This document shows, in pieces, positions 34,457 through 42,904 of a stretch of DNA of 64,000 nt. A program made the translations under genes and the position numbers. The notes beneath the pieces are model-generated. The model searched no databases and had not been told where the DNA came from. It saw only the letters and a list, made by a program, of their open reading frames with translations. The number at the start of each line of letters is the position of its first letter. Position 1 is the first letter of the stretch. Source of the stretch: JBBQRS01 sp038214535 (GTDB lineage Bacteria; Chloroflexota; Anaerolineae; CG2-30-64-16); contig JBBQRS010000006.1 in assembly GCA_038214535.1 (NCBI GenBank), positions 1 to 64,000 of the forward strand. Direction: 5' to 3'.

Positions 34457-34463
34457 ATCTATG

Positions 34464-34492
34464 ATTTTACCCGATCGAGGGTCGCTTGTCAA
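34464..34492 (-). promoter_or_regulatory. Consensus promoter of the SRP RNA, overlapping the SPFH stop codon
   Basis: TTGACA (34492-34487), 17-base spacer, TAAAAT (34469-34464) on the minus strand, about seven bases before the RNA 5' end. The TGA within TTGACA is the stop codon of the SPFH gene. Confidence 0.85.
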
Positions 34493-35439
34493 AGCGTCTC
34501 GACAGTCTCGTACTCCGGCTCCGCGCCGTTTGAGGCGGCCTCGGCGGGCGTCATGCGATTCGCGAACGACTGCGCCAGGGCCGTGATCTCCAACGGCAAG
34601 ATCCACTTGGTGGATGGCGCGGCCCCAATGGTCTTGAGCGCATCGAGGTATTGCAGCGACATGGTCTTACCGTCCAGGCTCTGCGCCGCGCTGTTGGTCG
34701 TCGAGAGGGCCTTCGCCAGGCCCTCGGCGTTAAGCATCGCCGCCTGCCGGCCACCCTCGGCCTTCAGGATGGCGCTCTGTTTCTCGCCCTCGGCGGTCAG
34801 AATGGACGCCTGCTTCGCGCCCTCAGCTACGGTGATCGAGGCCTCGCGCTGGCCTTCCGCATCGATCACCGTGGCGCGCCGGTTGCGCTCTGCGGCCATC
34901 TGCCGATTCATCGCCTGCTGAATGTCCTTGGGCGGCACGATCTCGCGAATTTCGACGCTCGTGATCTTGACGCCCCAGCGCTCGGTCACTTCGTCGAGCT
35001 TGGTGCGCAAGACCTGATTGATCTGCTCACGGCGGGCCAGCACGTCATCCAGCGCAATGTCGCCGATGACGGCGCGCAACGTGGTGGTTGCGATGCCCTG
35101 CGAAGCCCCGGCAAAGTCGCTCACCTTGAGCACGCTGAGCCCCGGATCAATCACTTTCCAGTAAATCAGAAAGTCAATGTCAATGGGGGCGTTGTCCTGT
35201 GTGATGCAGGTCTGGCTGGGAATCTCCAGGAAATCCTCACGCAGATTGGCCCGCACCGATTGATCCAACACCGGCCAGAGCCAGACAAGGCCCGGCCCCT
35301 TTTCGCCCACGTAGCGGCCGAGCCGGAACACGACAAGGCGTTCGTAATCTCGCACCACCCGCAGGGGACGGAACACCAGCAAGAAAAACACGACCGCCAA
35401 CAAGGCAATCACCAAACCCGATCCGATAATCACGCCCAT
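34489..35439 (-). CDS. SPFH/Band 7 membrane protein (slipin / QmcA-like)
   Basis: A 316-residue protein with one N-terminal membrane helix (VIIGSGLVIALLAVVFFLLVF), an SPFH domain (YERLVVFRLGRYVGEKGPGLVWLWPVLDQ...) and a long Ala/Glu-rich coiled coil. Such proteins form ring or cage oligomers in membrane microdomains and often accompany a NfeD protein that is processed or stabilised with them. Here the nfeD-like gene lies 46 bases upstream on the same strand. AAAGGAGCGAAAG precedes the ATG. Confidence 0.93.
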   Translation of the reverse strand: MGVIIGSGLVIALLAVVFFLLVFRPLRVVRDYERLVVFRLGRYVGEKGPGLVWLWPVLDQSVRANLREDFLEIPSQTCITQDNAPIDIDFLIYWKVIDPGLSVLKVSDFAGASQGIATTTLRAVIGDIALDDVLARREQINQVLRTKLDEVTERWGVKITSVEIREIVPPKDIQQAMNRQMAAERNRRATVIDAEGQREASITVAEGAKQASILTAEGEKQSAILKAEGGRQAAMLNAEGLAKALSTTNSAAQSLDGKTMSLQYLDALKTIGAAPSTKWILPLEITALAQSFANRMTPAEAASNGAEPEYETVETL

Positions 35440-35485
35440 CTTTCGCTCCTTTCATGCGTCTATGCGCAATCCGCACAACCATTAT

Positions 35486-36154
35486 TCAGCCATCAAAGTC
35501 CGATGCGATATCATCCGGCAAGGCTTGCACGCGCAAGGTCAGACCTTCAACGCCCAAAACTCTGACGATCGTCCCGCGCGAGACTTTAGCCTCGCCGTCT
35601 GAAATCGCGCTCCACTCTTCGCTTTCAACGAGCACCTGTCCGGCAGGGTTCAGCTCTTGCGTAACCTTGCCGAGCTTACCCACGATCGTCTCGCGGCCCA
35701 CTGCCACCGGTAGATGCTGCGACGCAACCGCGCGTGTAAGACCAAGCAAGAAAAACAACTCCACACCCAACGTTGCGCCAATGGCGAGCCAGGGGCTCAA
35801 CCGCACTGTTGCTTCAGACGCATCCGGCCCGAAGGGCGTGAAGATCAGAAACGAACCCAACCCAAGCGCGATCAGGGCGGCGATACTCAAGGCGAAGCCC
35901 GCGATCTTCAGATCAAGCAACAACATCACGAAACCTGCGACGATGAGCAGCACGCCCACCCAGTTGGTGGGCAGGCGAAACAGCCCCAGCAGCGCCAGGA
36001 TCAGACACACGACCCCAATCGCACCCGAATAGCCAATGCCCGGCATACTGATCTCCGCGATGAGGGCCACCAATCCGGCGATCAGCAAGAGATAGGCGAC
36101 GTTGGGATTCGTCAGCCATGCCAACAGGCTCTGCAAAACGCCAAACCCTTCCAT
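35486..36154 (-). CDS. NfeD family membrane protein
   Basis: A 222-residue protein with four to five membrane helices and a C-terminal OB-fold NfeD domain (ETIVGKLGKVTQELNPAGQVLVESEEWSAI...IVRVLGVEGLTLRV). It is the short form lacking the ClpP-like protease domain. It teams with the SPFH protein in the same operon. ATG at 36154 follows GGGGG; the longer frame from 36196 is less likely. Confidence 0.92.
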   Translation of the reverse strand: MEGFGVLQSLLAWLTNPNVAYLLLIAGLVALIAEISMPGIGYSGAIGVVCLILALLGLFRLPTNWVGVLLIVAGFVMLLLDLKIAGFALSIAALIALGLGSFLIFTPFGPDASEATVRLSPWLAIGATLGVELFFLLGLTRAVASQHLPVAVGRETIVGKLGKVTQELNPAGQVLVESEEWSAISDGEAKVSRGTIVRVLGVEGLTLRVQALPDDIASDFDG

Positions 36155-36282
36155 AATTCCCCCCTGCTGCACACGCAATCGCTTCGACAGAAGCATTTCC
36201 CTGATACTATTATCCTCAGACTATATTATCTCATGCCGGGCAAGAGTTTACATTCCATTTAGCTGATATCAGGCTGACATTT

Positions 36283-36319
36283 AAAGCATACGGGCCGCCT
36301 GCGTGGGCGACCCGTATGC
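36283..36319 (-). terminator. Terminator-like hairpin after tRNA-Ser(GGA)
   Basis: GCATACGGG and CCCGTATGC (9 bp) enclose a 16-base loop and are followed on the minus strand by TTTAAAT. It starts six bases after the tRNA 3' end. Confidence 0.6.
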
Positions 36320-36324
36320 GAGAG

Positions 36325-36411
36325 CGGAGAGGGAGGGATTCGAACCCTCGATCCCTTGCAGGATACACGATTTCCAGTCGTGCGCACTAGACCAAACTAT
36401 GCGACCTCTCC
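36325..36411 (-). tRNA. tRNA-Ser (anticodon GGA)
   Basis: An 87-base class II tRNA: acceptor GGAGAGG/CCTCTCC, anticodon loop CTGGAAA with GGA, a long variable arm (ATCCTGCAAGGGAT) and T loop TTCGAAT. Discriminator G, the serine identity base. CCA not encoded. Confidence 0.95.
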
Positions 36412-36587
36412 CCAGCAGAAAGAATTATATCGCCCGTCCCGTTCACGGCCAAATCGTTCCGGCAAAACATGCTGCGAGCGTACGCTTCTCACAATGCCGG
36501 CAGGACTATGACCACCGTCATTGCCCACGCGTCCCGTTCATGCTAACCATTAAGAGATAATCTCGCACACAGGGACGAACGATCGGC

Positions 36588-36618
36588 GCAAAAAAGAAGG
36601 CCCCACCGGAATGGGGCC
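36588..36618 (-). terminator. Intrinsic terminator after tRNA-Ser(CGA)
   Basis: GGCCCCA and TGGGGCC form the stem around loop TTCCGG on the minus strand, followed by TTCTTTTTTG. Confidence 0.8.
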
Positions 36619-36635
36619 GCCGGACGTGCGATGAG

Positions 36636-36722
36636 CGGAGAGGGAGGGATTCGAACCCTCGATCCCTTACGGGATACGCGTTTTCGAGACGCGCGCACTC
36701 GGCCGAGCTATGCGACCTCTCC
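36636..36722 (-). tRNA. tRNA-Ser (anticodon CGA)
   Basis: An 87-base class II tRNA with the same acceptor and T arms as the neighbouring tRNA-Ser(GGA), anticodon loop CTCGAAA with CGA, variable arm ATCCCGTAAGGGAT. Between the two tRNAs (36412-36635) I see only the terminator. Confidence 0.95.
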
Positions 36723-36823
36723 AACAGACGATGGCTATTTTATCACGATGGCAGGCGTCGGGCAAGAAACATAACGGTGTTTTTGATGATCCATTCTTAC
36801 GCAGAATCCACAGGAGTTAATCT

Positions 36824-38368
36824 GTGAACGGTAAGCTCGATGAGCTGCGGCGGATGCGCGCGCGCGCCAAACTCGGCGGCGGCGCAGATCGTATCGAAGA
36901 CCAACACGCCAAAGGCAAGCTGACGGCGCGCGAGCGCATCGAACACCTGCTGGACAGCGGCAGCTTCCAGGAGTTGGGACGGCTTGCGCTGCACAACATC
37001 AGCGATTTCGGGATGGCGGACAAGAAATATCCCGGCGACGGCGTGGTCACCGGTTTCGGGAAGATAGACGGGCGGCGCGTCGCAGTCTACGCCCAGGATT
37101 TCACCGTGCTGGGCGGATCGTTCTCCGAGGTCCAGTCTCAGAAGGTCTGCAAGATCATGGAACTGGCGCAGGAGAGCGGCATCCCGGTGATCGCGCTGCT
37201 CGATTCGGGCGGGGCGCGCATCCAGGAGGGCGTCCGGTCGCTGGCGGCGTATGGCGAACTGTTCGTCCGCAACGTGATGGCGTCCGGCGTGATCCCACAA
37301 ATCTCGGTGCAGATGGGGCCGTGCGCGGGCGGCGCAGTCTACTCGCCCGCGCTGGCAGATTTCATCATCATGGTGCGCGACATCAGCTTCATGTTCATCA
37401 CCGGGCCGGATGTGATCAAATCGGTGACCGGCGAGGTCGTGAGTTTCGAGACCCTGGGCGGCACAGTCGCTCACAACGTACGCAGCGGCGTGGCGCACTT
37501 CGCAACCGAGGATGAGGGTGGCGCGTTCCGCCTGATCCGCGAGATTCTGAGTTACCTGCCGCAAAACAACAGCGAAGACCCGCCGCGCGTGGCCCCTTAC
37601 GACGACCCGGCGCGACGTGACGACGCGCTCGACCACCTGATCCCGGAAGATTCGAGCGAACCGTATGACATGCGCGAGATCATCGCCAGCGTCTTCGACC
37701 GTGGTAGCTTCCTGGAGACCCATGCGCACTATGCGAAAAACGCCCTGGTGGGCTTCGCGCGGCTCGACGGTTTCCCCGTGGGCGTCGTTGCAAACCAACC
37801 GCTCTATCTGGCGGGCGTCCTCGACATTGATTCCAGCGACAAGATCGCCCGGTTCGTGCGTTTCTGCGACGCGTTCAACCTGCCCATCATCACCCTCGTG
37901 GATTGTCCGGGCTACATGCCGGGCGTCGCGCAGGAACACGCCGGGATCATCCGCCACGGCGCAAAGGTGATTTACGCCTATTGCGAGGCCACTGTGCCGA
38001 AGATCAGCATCGTGATTCGCAAGGCGATGGGCGGCGCGTATATCGCCATGAGCTCGAAGCAGATGCGCACCGATCTCGCCTACGCGTGGCCGACGGCAGA
38101 GATCGCCGTGATGGGGCCGGAAGGCGCGGTCAATGTCCTCTTCCGGCGCGAACTGGCCCAGGCCGAGGACCCGGAAGCCTTGCGCACGCAACTCCTCAAA
38201 GAGTACGTGGACAAGTTCCACAACCCCTATGCGGCGGCAGACGTGGGGCAAATTGATGAGGTGATCGAGCCGAGCTATACCCGGCTTCGGCTGGTCAACG
38301 CGATGGAAGTGCTGCGCTCGAAGGTGGCGACCAACCCGCCAAAAAAGCACGGCCTGATGCCGATGTGA
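36824..38368 (+). CDS. mmdA: Carboxyltransferase alpha subunit of an Na+-pumping acyl-CoA decarboxylase (methylmalonyl-CoA type)
   Basis: A 514-residue carboxyltransferase of the propionyl/methylmalonyl-CoA family (crotonase-like double domain). LDSGGARIQEGV forms the CoA oxyanion region of the first half, and MGGAYIAMSSKQM that of the second. It transfers CO2 from methylmalonyl-CoA (or a similar acyl-CoA) to biotin on the carrier subunit. The downstream OadG-like, biotin carrier and OadB-like genes identify it as a decarboxylase subunit rather than a propionyl-CoA carboxylase; no biotin carboxylase is present. GTG start at 36824 after AGGAG. Methylmalonyl-CoA versus glutaconyl-CoA is not settled by sequence alone. 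Confidence 0.85.
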   Translation: MNGKLDELRRMRARAKLGGGADRIEDQHAKGKLTARERIEHLLDSGSFQELGRLALHNISDFGMADKKYPGDGVVTGFGKIDGRRVAVYAQDFTVLGGSFSEVQSQKVCKIMELAQESGIPVIALLDSGGARIQEGVRSLAAYGELFVRNVMASGVIPQISVQMGPCAGGAVYSPALADFIIMVRDISFMFITGPDVIKSVTGEVVSFETLGGTVAHNVRSGVAHFATEDEGGAFRLIREILSYLPQNNSEDPPRVAPYDDPARRDDALDHLIPEDSSEPYDMREIIASVFDRGSFLETHAHYAKNALVGFARLDGFPVGVVANQPLYLAGVLDIDSSDKIARFVRFCDAFNLPIITLVDCPGYMPGVAQEHAGIIRHGAKVIYAYCEATVPKISIVIRKAMGGAYIAMSSKQMRTDLAYAWPTAEIAVMGPEGAVNVLFRRELAQAEDPEALRTQLLKEYVDKFHNPYAAADVGQIDEVIEPSYTRLRLVNAMEVLRSKVATNPPKKHGLMPM

Positions 38369-38374
38369 GGTCGA

Positions 38375-38752
38375 ATGGACGCTGAAACCGGAGAATTGCT
38401 GGTCCAGGGGCTGCTCATCACCGTGATCGGCATGAGCCTTGTTTTTGCGGCGTTGGGCCTACTCTGGGCGCTGATCTCCCTGCTCAACCGGGGCGGCGCG
38501 GAACCGGACGCCCGACCGGCGACGATCCCACTGACCGCCGAAGAGCGCGCACAGATTGCGACGATCACCGCGGAGCGCGCCCGGGTGGCCGCGATTGCGG
38601 CGGCGACGCTGATCTCCAGCGCGACGCCGCTGCTGCTGGAAGCGCCGGTCGGCCCGGCGTTCGAGCACGGGCGCACCGCGCCGAGCTGGGTGACGACCAA
38701 CCGCGCGATTGCCTTCGAACCGTGGCGACCGCCACGGACGGAAGTCAAATAA
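38375..38752 (+). CDS. mmdD: OadG/MmdD-like small membrane subunit of the Na+ decarboxylase
   Basis: A 125-residue protein with one N-terminal membrane helix (LLITVIGMSLVFAALGLLWALISLL), matching the OadG/gamma family that ties the carboxyltransferase to the membrane beta subunit and helps assembly. The remainder is an Ala/Glu-rich helix and Pro-rich tail. It starts six bases after mmdA. Confidence 0.85.
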   Translation: MDAETGELLVQGLLITVIGMSLVFAALGLLWALISLLNRGGAEPDARPATIPLTAEERAQIATITAERARVAAIAAATLISSATPLLLEAPVGPAFEHGRTAPSWVTTNRAIAFEPWRPPRTEVK

Positions 38753-38763
38753 TCTCGCTCCCC

Positions 38764-38801
38764 GCGGAGGTGCGCTACGCATCTGAGGATGCGCACTCCG
38801 C
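38764..38801. repeat. Palindromic repeat, TGCGCATC-TGAG-GATGCGCA family, copy 2 (inside the decarboxylase operon)
   Basis: GCGGAGGTGCGC...ACGCATCTGAGGATGCGCACTCCGC, with outer arms GCGGA/TCCGC. It stands between mmdD and the biotin carrier gene. Confidence 0.8.
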
Positions 38802-38836
38802 CGCACGGGGAGTTTCAGCCAGAAGAGGAAACGCCG

Positions 38837-39295
38837 ATGCCTGCTTTTGAATTGATCGTTGACGGCAAAGTCTACCATATCGAGATCCCCGATCCGGGCG
38901 AGACGCCGCTGCAAGTCATCGTGGACGGCCAGGCGTTCGAAGTGAGGATTGCCGATGCGGAGCCGCCCGTTGCGTCCGAAGGGCTTGCGCCCCCGCCGCG
39001 CCCGGCGCTCGAACCGACGCCGCTGCCTCCCCCGCCACGCGTGCCGGTGGTGCGCCCTGCCCAACCGGCCGGCGAAGAGTATCACGGCGAGGTGACGGCC
39101 CCCATGCCTGGCGTCATCCTCTCCGTCGCGGTAGTAGTCGGCGATCCGGTGGAACCGGGGACGGTCCTGTGCATCCTCGAAGCCATGAAAATGCGCAACC
39201 CCATCCGCGCGACGCACGCGGGCGTGGTCAAGTCCATCGCGGTGACGGCGGGACAGGCCGTCGCCTATGGGGACCTCCTGATCCAATTGGCATAG
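38837..39295 (+). CDS. mmdC: Biotin carrier subunit of the Na+ decarboxylase
   Basis: A 152-residue protein with an N-terminal beta-rich ~40-residue part, a Pro/Ala-rich linker and a C-terminal biotinyl domain with EAMKM at 115-119 (Lys118 carries biotin). It shuttles CO2 from the carboxyltransferase to the membrane decarboxylase. ATG 38837 follows GAGGA. Confidence 0.92.
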   Translation: MPAFELIVDGKVYHIEIPDPGETPLQVIVDGQAFEVRIADAEPPVASEGLAPPPRPALEPTPLPPPPRVPVVRPAQPAGEEYHGEVTAPMPGVILSVAVVVGDPVEPGTVLCILEAMKMRNPIRATHAGVVKSIAVTAGQAVAYGDLLIQLA

Positions 39296-39310
39296 AGATC
39301 GAGCCGACGC

Positions 39311-40465
39311 ATGATCATTGACGAAACGACATTGCGCTCCCTGTTGAGCGGCCCCGCGGGGCTGACGTGGCCTAACCTGTTGATGATGGGCGTCGGCGCG
39401 CTCCTGATCTACCTGGCGATCACGCGCGAATACGAGCCGGTGTTGTTGATTCCCATCGGCATGGGCGCGATCCTGGCCAATATCCCCGGCGCGGGCATGG
39501 GGCTGGACCTGCGGGCTATCACCGCGGGGGAGACCTCGCAAAGCATTTTCTATCCCTTGTATCGGGCCGGCATCGAAACCGAACTTTTCCCGTTATTACT
39601 CTTCATCGGCATCGGGGCGATGACCGACTTCGCGCCGCTGCTGTCAAACCCGAAGATGCTGCTGGTGGGCGCGGCGGGGCAATTCGGCATCTTCGGCGTG
39701 CTGCTGATCGCGCTCGCCAGCGGCGTCTTCACCCTCAACGAGGCTGCATCGGTGGGCATCATCGGCGCGATTGACGGGCCAACCAGTATCTATGTGTCGT
39801 CGAAGCTGGCCCCGCACCTGCTCGCGCCCATTGCCGTGGCGGCGTATACCTACATGAGCCTCGTGCCGATCATCCAACCGCCGATCATGCGCCTGCTGAC
39901 GACGAAAAGCGAGCGCGCCATCCACATGCCCTATGTCGAGCGCCCCGTCAGTCGCCGCGCCAGGCTATTGTTCCCGATCGTCGTCACGCTGATGACCGGG
40001 CTGATCGCCCCGCAGGCCAGCCCGCTGATCGGGTTTCTGATGTTCGGCAACCTGATGCGCGAATCGGGCGTCGTAGACCGGCTGGTCAAATCGGCCGGAA
40101 ACGAGGTTGCCAACGTCACCACGATGTTGTTGGGGCTGACCATCGGCGCGACCATGGTCGGCGACTCGTTCGTCAACCTGCAAACGCTGTTCATTCTCCT
40201 GCTCGGCATCGTGGCCTTTGCGCTGGACACCGCGGCCGGTGTGCTATTCGGGAAGCTTCTGAACGTCCTCAGCGGCGGGAAGTTCAACCCACTGGTTGGC
40301 GCGGCGGGGATCAGCGCGTTTCCGATGGCCGCGCGCGTCGTACAGCGCGTGGCAGCCGAAGAAGACTACACGAATTTCCTCCTGATGCACGCGATGGGGG
40401 CAAATACGGCGGGTCAAATCGCCTCGGTGCTGGCCGGCGGCATTGTGCTGGCGCTATTGACGTAG
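39311..40465 (+). CDS. mmdB: Na+-translocating decarboxylase beta subunit
   Basis: A 384-residue integral membrane protein with about ten helices. The conserved Na+/CO2 regions are visible: GAIDGPTSIYVSSKLAP (with the conserved Asp), SLVPIIQPPIMRLLTT and LMRESGVVDRL. It decarboxylates carboxybiotin and pumps Na+ outward, storing the decarboxylation energy as a sodium gradient. It closes the four-gene unit mmdA-mmdD-mmdC-mmdB, and the Na+ gradient could serve secondary transporters. Confidence 0.93.
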   Translation: MIIDETTLRSLLSGPAGLTWPNLLMMGVGALLIYLAITREYEPVLLIPIGMGAILANIPGAGMGLDLRAITAGETSQSIFYPLYRAGIETELFPLLLFIGIGAMTDFAPLLSNPKMLLVGAAGQFGIFGVLLIALASGVFTLNEAASVGIIGAIDGPTSIYVSSKLAPHLLAPIAVAAYTYMSLVPIIQPPIMRLLTTKSERAIHMPYVERPVSRRARLLFPIVVTLMTGLIAPQASPLIGFLMFGNLMRESGVVDRLVKSAGNEVANVTTMLLGLTIGATMVGDSFVNLQTLFILLLGIVAFALDTAAGVLFGKLLNVLSGGKFNPLVGAAGISAFPMAARVVQRVAAEEDYTNFLLMHAMGANTAGQIASVLAGGIVLALLT

Positions 40466-40476
40466 GAGCGGAACCA

Positions 40477-41589
40477 TTGAGCAACGCACAACCCTCCTTC
40501 ATCCCTGGTCTGAAACTCTCCCGGCGCTTTTATGCCGAAGCAGTCGAGCCGGTGTTGCGCGAGTATTTTCCCAGGCTCCGCTACAGCGCGGGGTTGATCG
40601 GGCCGGGGTCTGAGGTGTTGGGGTTCGACACCGAAATGTCCACCGATCACAACTGGGGGCCGCGGGTGATGCTCTTCGTCGGTGATGAAGAGCATCAAGC
40701 GTTGGCCAATCAGATCACGGAGACCCTGGGCCGGACTTTGCCGCGCAACTTCATGGGCTATTCGACCCACTTTGCCCCGCCCGATCCGAATGATGACGGG
40801 ACGCGGTTGCTTGCCGATGCGCCCGAAGAAGGCCCCATCAGCCATCGCGTCGAGGTTCTTTCGTTCCGGGGCTACCTTCACGACTATCTCGCCCTTGACA
40901 TCGAGCACGAGCTGACACCGCTAGACTGGTTGACCCGGCCGGAGCAGCGGTTGCTTACGTTCACAGCGGGCGCAGTGTTCCATGATGAGGTCGGGCTGGA
41001 GGCGCTGCGCGAGCGGTTCGCCTATTACCCGCATGATGTATGGCTTTACATGATGGCGGCAGGCTGGGCGCGCATCGGGCAGGAAGAGCACCTCATGGGA
41101 CGCGCCGGGCTGGTAGGCGACGAGGTGGGATCGGCGCTGATCGGGGCCAGGCTGGTGCGCGATGTGATGCGGTTGTGCTTCCTGCAGGAACGCTGCTATG
41201 CACCCTACCCCAAGTGGCTGGGCACGGCGTTCATGCGATTGGAGGCCGGCCCATTGCTGGCTGCGCCCCTGCGCACGGCGCTGCTTGCCGAGACGTGGCA
41301 GGAACGCGGCGCGCTGCTCGCAGAGGCGTATCGCTACTGCGCGCACAGACATAACGCGCTGGGCCTGACCGAGCCGCTGCCCGAAGAGCCAATGCCCTTT
41401 TTCAACCGCCCCTTCCCGGTGATCTGGGGACAGCGTTATGCCGACGCGCTGTTGGCCGCGATCACCGACCCCGCAATGCAATCCCTTGCGGCGAGGGCAC
41501 CGCTCGGCTCGATTGACCAGATCAGCGACAACGTGAATCTGTTGGAGCAGACCGAATTTCGATTGGCGCAGAGCGTCTTTTACGAGTGA
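40477..41589 (+). CDS. DUF4037 domain protein (nucleotidyltransferase-like)
   Basis: A 370-residue soluble protein. The N-terminal region ...GPGSEVLGFDTEMSTDHNWGPRVMLFV looks like the G-S...DxD pattern of polymerase-beta-type nucleotidyltransferases, followed by a helical region of the DUF4037 type. TTG start at 40477 after AGGAG, only 11 bases after mmdB, so it is probably cotranscribed with the decarboxylase genes. Reaction and acceptor unknown. Confidence 0.75.
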   Translation: MSNAQPSFIPGLKLSRRFYAEAVEPVLREYFPRLRYSAGLIGPGSEVLGFDTEMSTDHNWGPRVMLFVGDEEHQALANQITETLGRTLPRNFMGYSTHFAPPDPNDDGTRLLADAPEEGPISHRVEVLSFRGYLHDYLALDIEHELTPLDWLTRPEQRLLTFTAGAVFHDEVGLEALRERFAYYPHDVWLYMMAAGWARIGQEEHLMGRAGLVGDEVGSALIGARLVRDVMRLCFLQERCYAPYPKWLGTAFMRLEAGPLLAAPLRTALLAETWQERGALLAEAYRYCAHRHNALGLTEPLPEEPMPFFNRPFPVIWGQRYADALLAAITDPAMQSLAARAPLGSIDQISDNVNLLEQTEFRLAQSVFYE

Positions 41590-41594
41590 AAGAG

Positions 41595-41619
41595 GCGCAG
41601 AGAACTGCGCACTACAAGC
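41595..41619. repeat. GCAGAGAACTGCGCACTAC repeat, copy 3
   Basis: Same unit as at 34005-34111; degenerate fragments (TACGCACTACGAGC) follow to about 41660. Confidence 0.7.
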
Positions 41620-41672
41620 ACGAAAACGTAGAGTACTGCTACGCACTACGAGCAATAGCGCCATGCGCCGAT

Positions 41673-41701
41673 TTGCACATGCGTGAATCGTGCGGTATAC
41701 T
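41673..41701 (+). promoter_or_regulatory. Promoter of the LysM-CAP gene, predicting a leaderless mRNA
   Basis: TTGCAC (41673-41678), 17-base spacer, TATACT (41696-41701). Seven bases separate the -10 box from ATG 41709, and no ribosome site is visible. Confidence 0.65.
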
Positions 41702-41708
41702 CGCCGCC

Positions 41709-42779
41709 ATGCTAGACAAAGACGCCATACGGCGGCTGTTGCCACTGCTCACGCTCCTGCTTCTCGGGTCCATCGCACCCCGCGCGCATGCCGCCGAACT
41801 CGCCGCAAGCCCGCAACATCACAGTTCACAGTCTGACCGCGCGCATGATTTGGCGCGATCGGCCGCTTACGAATATCCGATCAAGGTTGGAGATACGCTC
41901 TGGGATATTGCCGTCGCCCACGGGATCACATTGCAGGAATTGCTGGCGGCAAATCCGGGGCTTGACTCTGCCGCCTTGCACGTCGGTCAAGTCATCCTTG
42001 TTCCGACCTCGCCCCCCGCAGTGGCCGAGCAGGCAGCCAAACAGGAAACTCGGCCAACAACGTACGAATACTCGATCAAGACCGGAGACACGCTCTGGGA
42101 TATCGCCGTCACACACGGAATTACGGTGCAAGATTTGCTGGCAGCAAATCCGGGGCTTGACTCTACCACCTTGCGCGTCGGTCAAGCCCTCGTGGTGCCG
42201 GCCGCGCCGCCGCCGCCCGCACCGCTGCCGCCCCCTCCCCCTCAACCGGAAGTAGTTGCTCCGGATGCGGAGGCCGCTCCAGCAGAGACGACCACCGCAG
42301 AAATCACCCCAACCGAGGAAACGCCGCCAGGCCCAGACGCCGATGCGCCACAACCTGAACCGGCCGAGCCTGCTGCACCCACGTCTGAGGCCGCGCCGGA
42401 GTTAATCGCAATTCTGGACTCGATGAACGCAGAGCGCGCAGCGCGTGGGTTACCTGCGTTGGTGTGGTCTGATGCGCTGGCGCAGGCCGCACAGGCGCAT
42501 GCGGAAGACTGCGCACGGCGCAATCGTGGCAGCCACATCGGCTCCGACGGCGCAAGACTGCGCGAGCGGCTGGCGCGGGTAGGGTTAGCGCCCCGTAACG
42601 CCACCGAGAACTGGGCCAACGCCAAATCCCCCCAGAAAGCCTTCCAAATGTGGTTTAACGAAGGCCCGAACGGACCGCACCGCCGTGCGATCCTGGGGTC
42701 GAGCTACAGTGAAGTTGGTATCGGCGTTGCGAGGGGAAGCTGGGGTTACTACTTCATCGCGAATTTCGGGGGACGATGA
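41709..42779 (+). CDS. Secreted protein with two LysM domains and a CAP/SCP domain
   Basis: A 356-residue secreted protein. A signal peptide (LLPLLTLLLLGSIAPRAHA) is followed by two LysM repeats (YPIKVGDTLWDIAVAHGIT and YSIKTGDTLWDIAVTHGIT) that bind peptidoglycan or chitin, a Pro/Glu-rich linker, and a CAP domain with HAEDCARRNRGSHIG and ENWA...W motifs. CAP domains of this YkwD type occur in many sporulating and non-sporulating bacteria, often with unclear function. The ATG was chosen because the -10 box ends only seven bases before it. Confidence 0.88.
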   Translation: MLDKDAIRRLLPLLTLLLLGSIAPRAHAAELAASPQHHSSQSDRAHDLARSAAYEYPIKVGDTLWDIAVAHGITLQELLAANPGLDSAALHVGQVILVPTSPPAVAEQAAKQETRPTTYEYSIKTGDTLWDIAVTHGITVQDLLAANPGLDSTTLRVGQALVVPAAPPPPAPLPPPPPQPEVVAPDAEAAPAETTTAEITPTEETPPGPDADAPQPEPAEPAAPTSEAAPELIAILDSMNAERAARGLPALVWSDALAQAAQAHAEDCARRNRGSHIGSDGARLRERLARVGLAPRNATENWANAKSPQKAFQMWFNEGPNGPHRRAILGSSYSEVGIGVARGSWGYYFIANFGGR

Positions 42780-42794
42780 GGGCATCTCGCGATA

Positions 42795-42890
42795 GCGGAG
42801 TGCGCATCCTCAGATGCCAATCCGTGTCGCGCCGGTGCGCATCCTCAGATGCGCACTCCGCAGGGTGAGGGATGAGGATGCGCAGTCCTC
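42795..42890. repeat. Cluster of three TGCGCATC-TGAG-GATGCGCA family repeats
   Basis: Units at 42795-42824, 42836-42861 (perfect core TGCGCATCCTCAGATGCGCA) and 42871-42890 (half unit). They fill the space between the converging LysM-CAP and glgX genes. Confidence 0.8.
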
Positions 42891-42904
42891 GTAATTGTGA
42901 CGCT

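Noticed and set aside
36325..36722. Two near-identical 20-30-bp segments as a duplication or attachment site
   Set aside because: They are the shared acceptor and T arms of two tRNA-Ser genes; no integrase is nearby.
36797..38350. 517-codon open frame on the minus strand
   Set aside because: Antisense shadow of mmdA with His/Asp/Arg-rich composition caused by the GC-rich third codon positions.
42795..42890. Short CRISPR-like array
   Set aside because: The units are palindromic, of uneven spacing and orientation, and no cas genes occur in the window.
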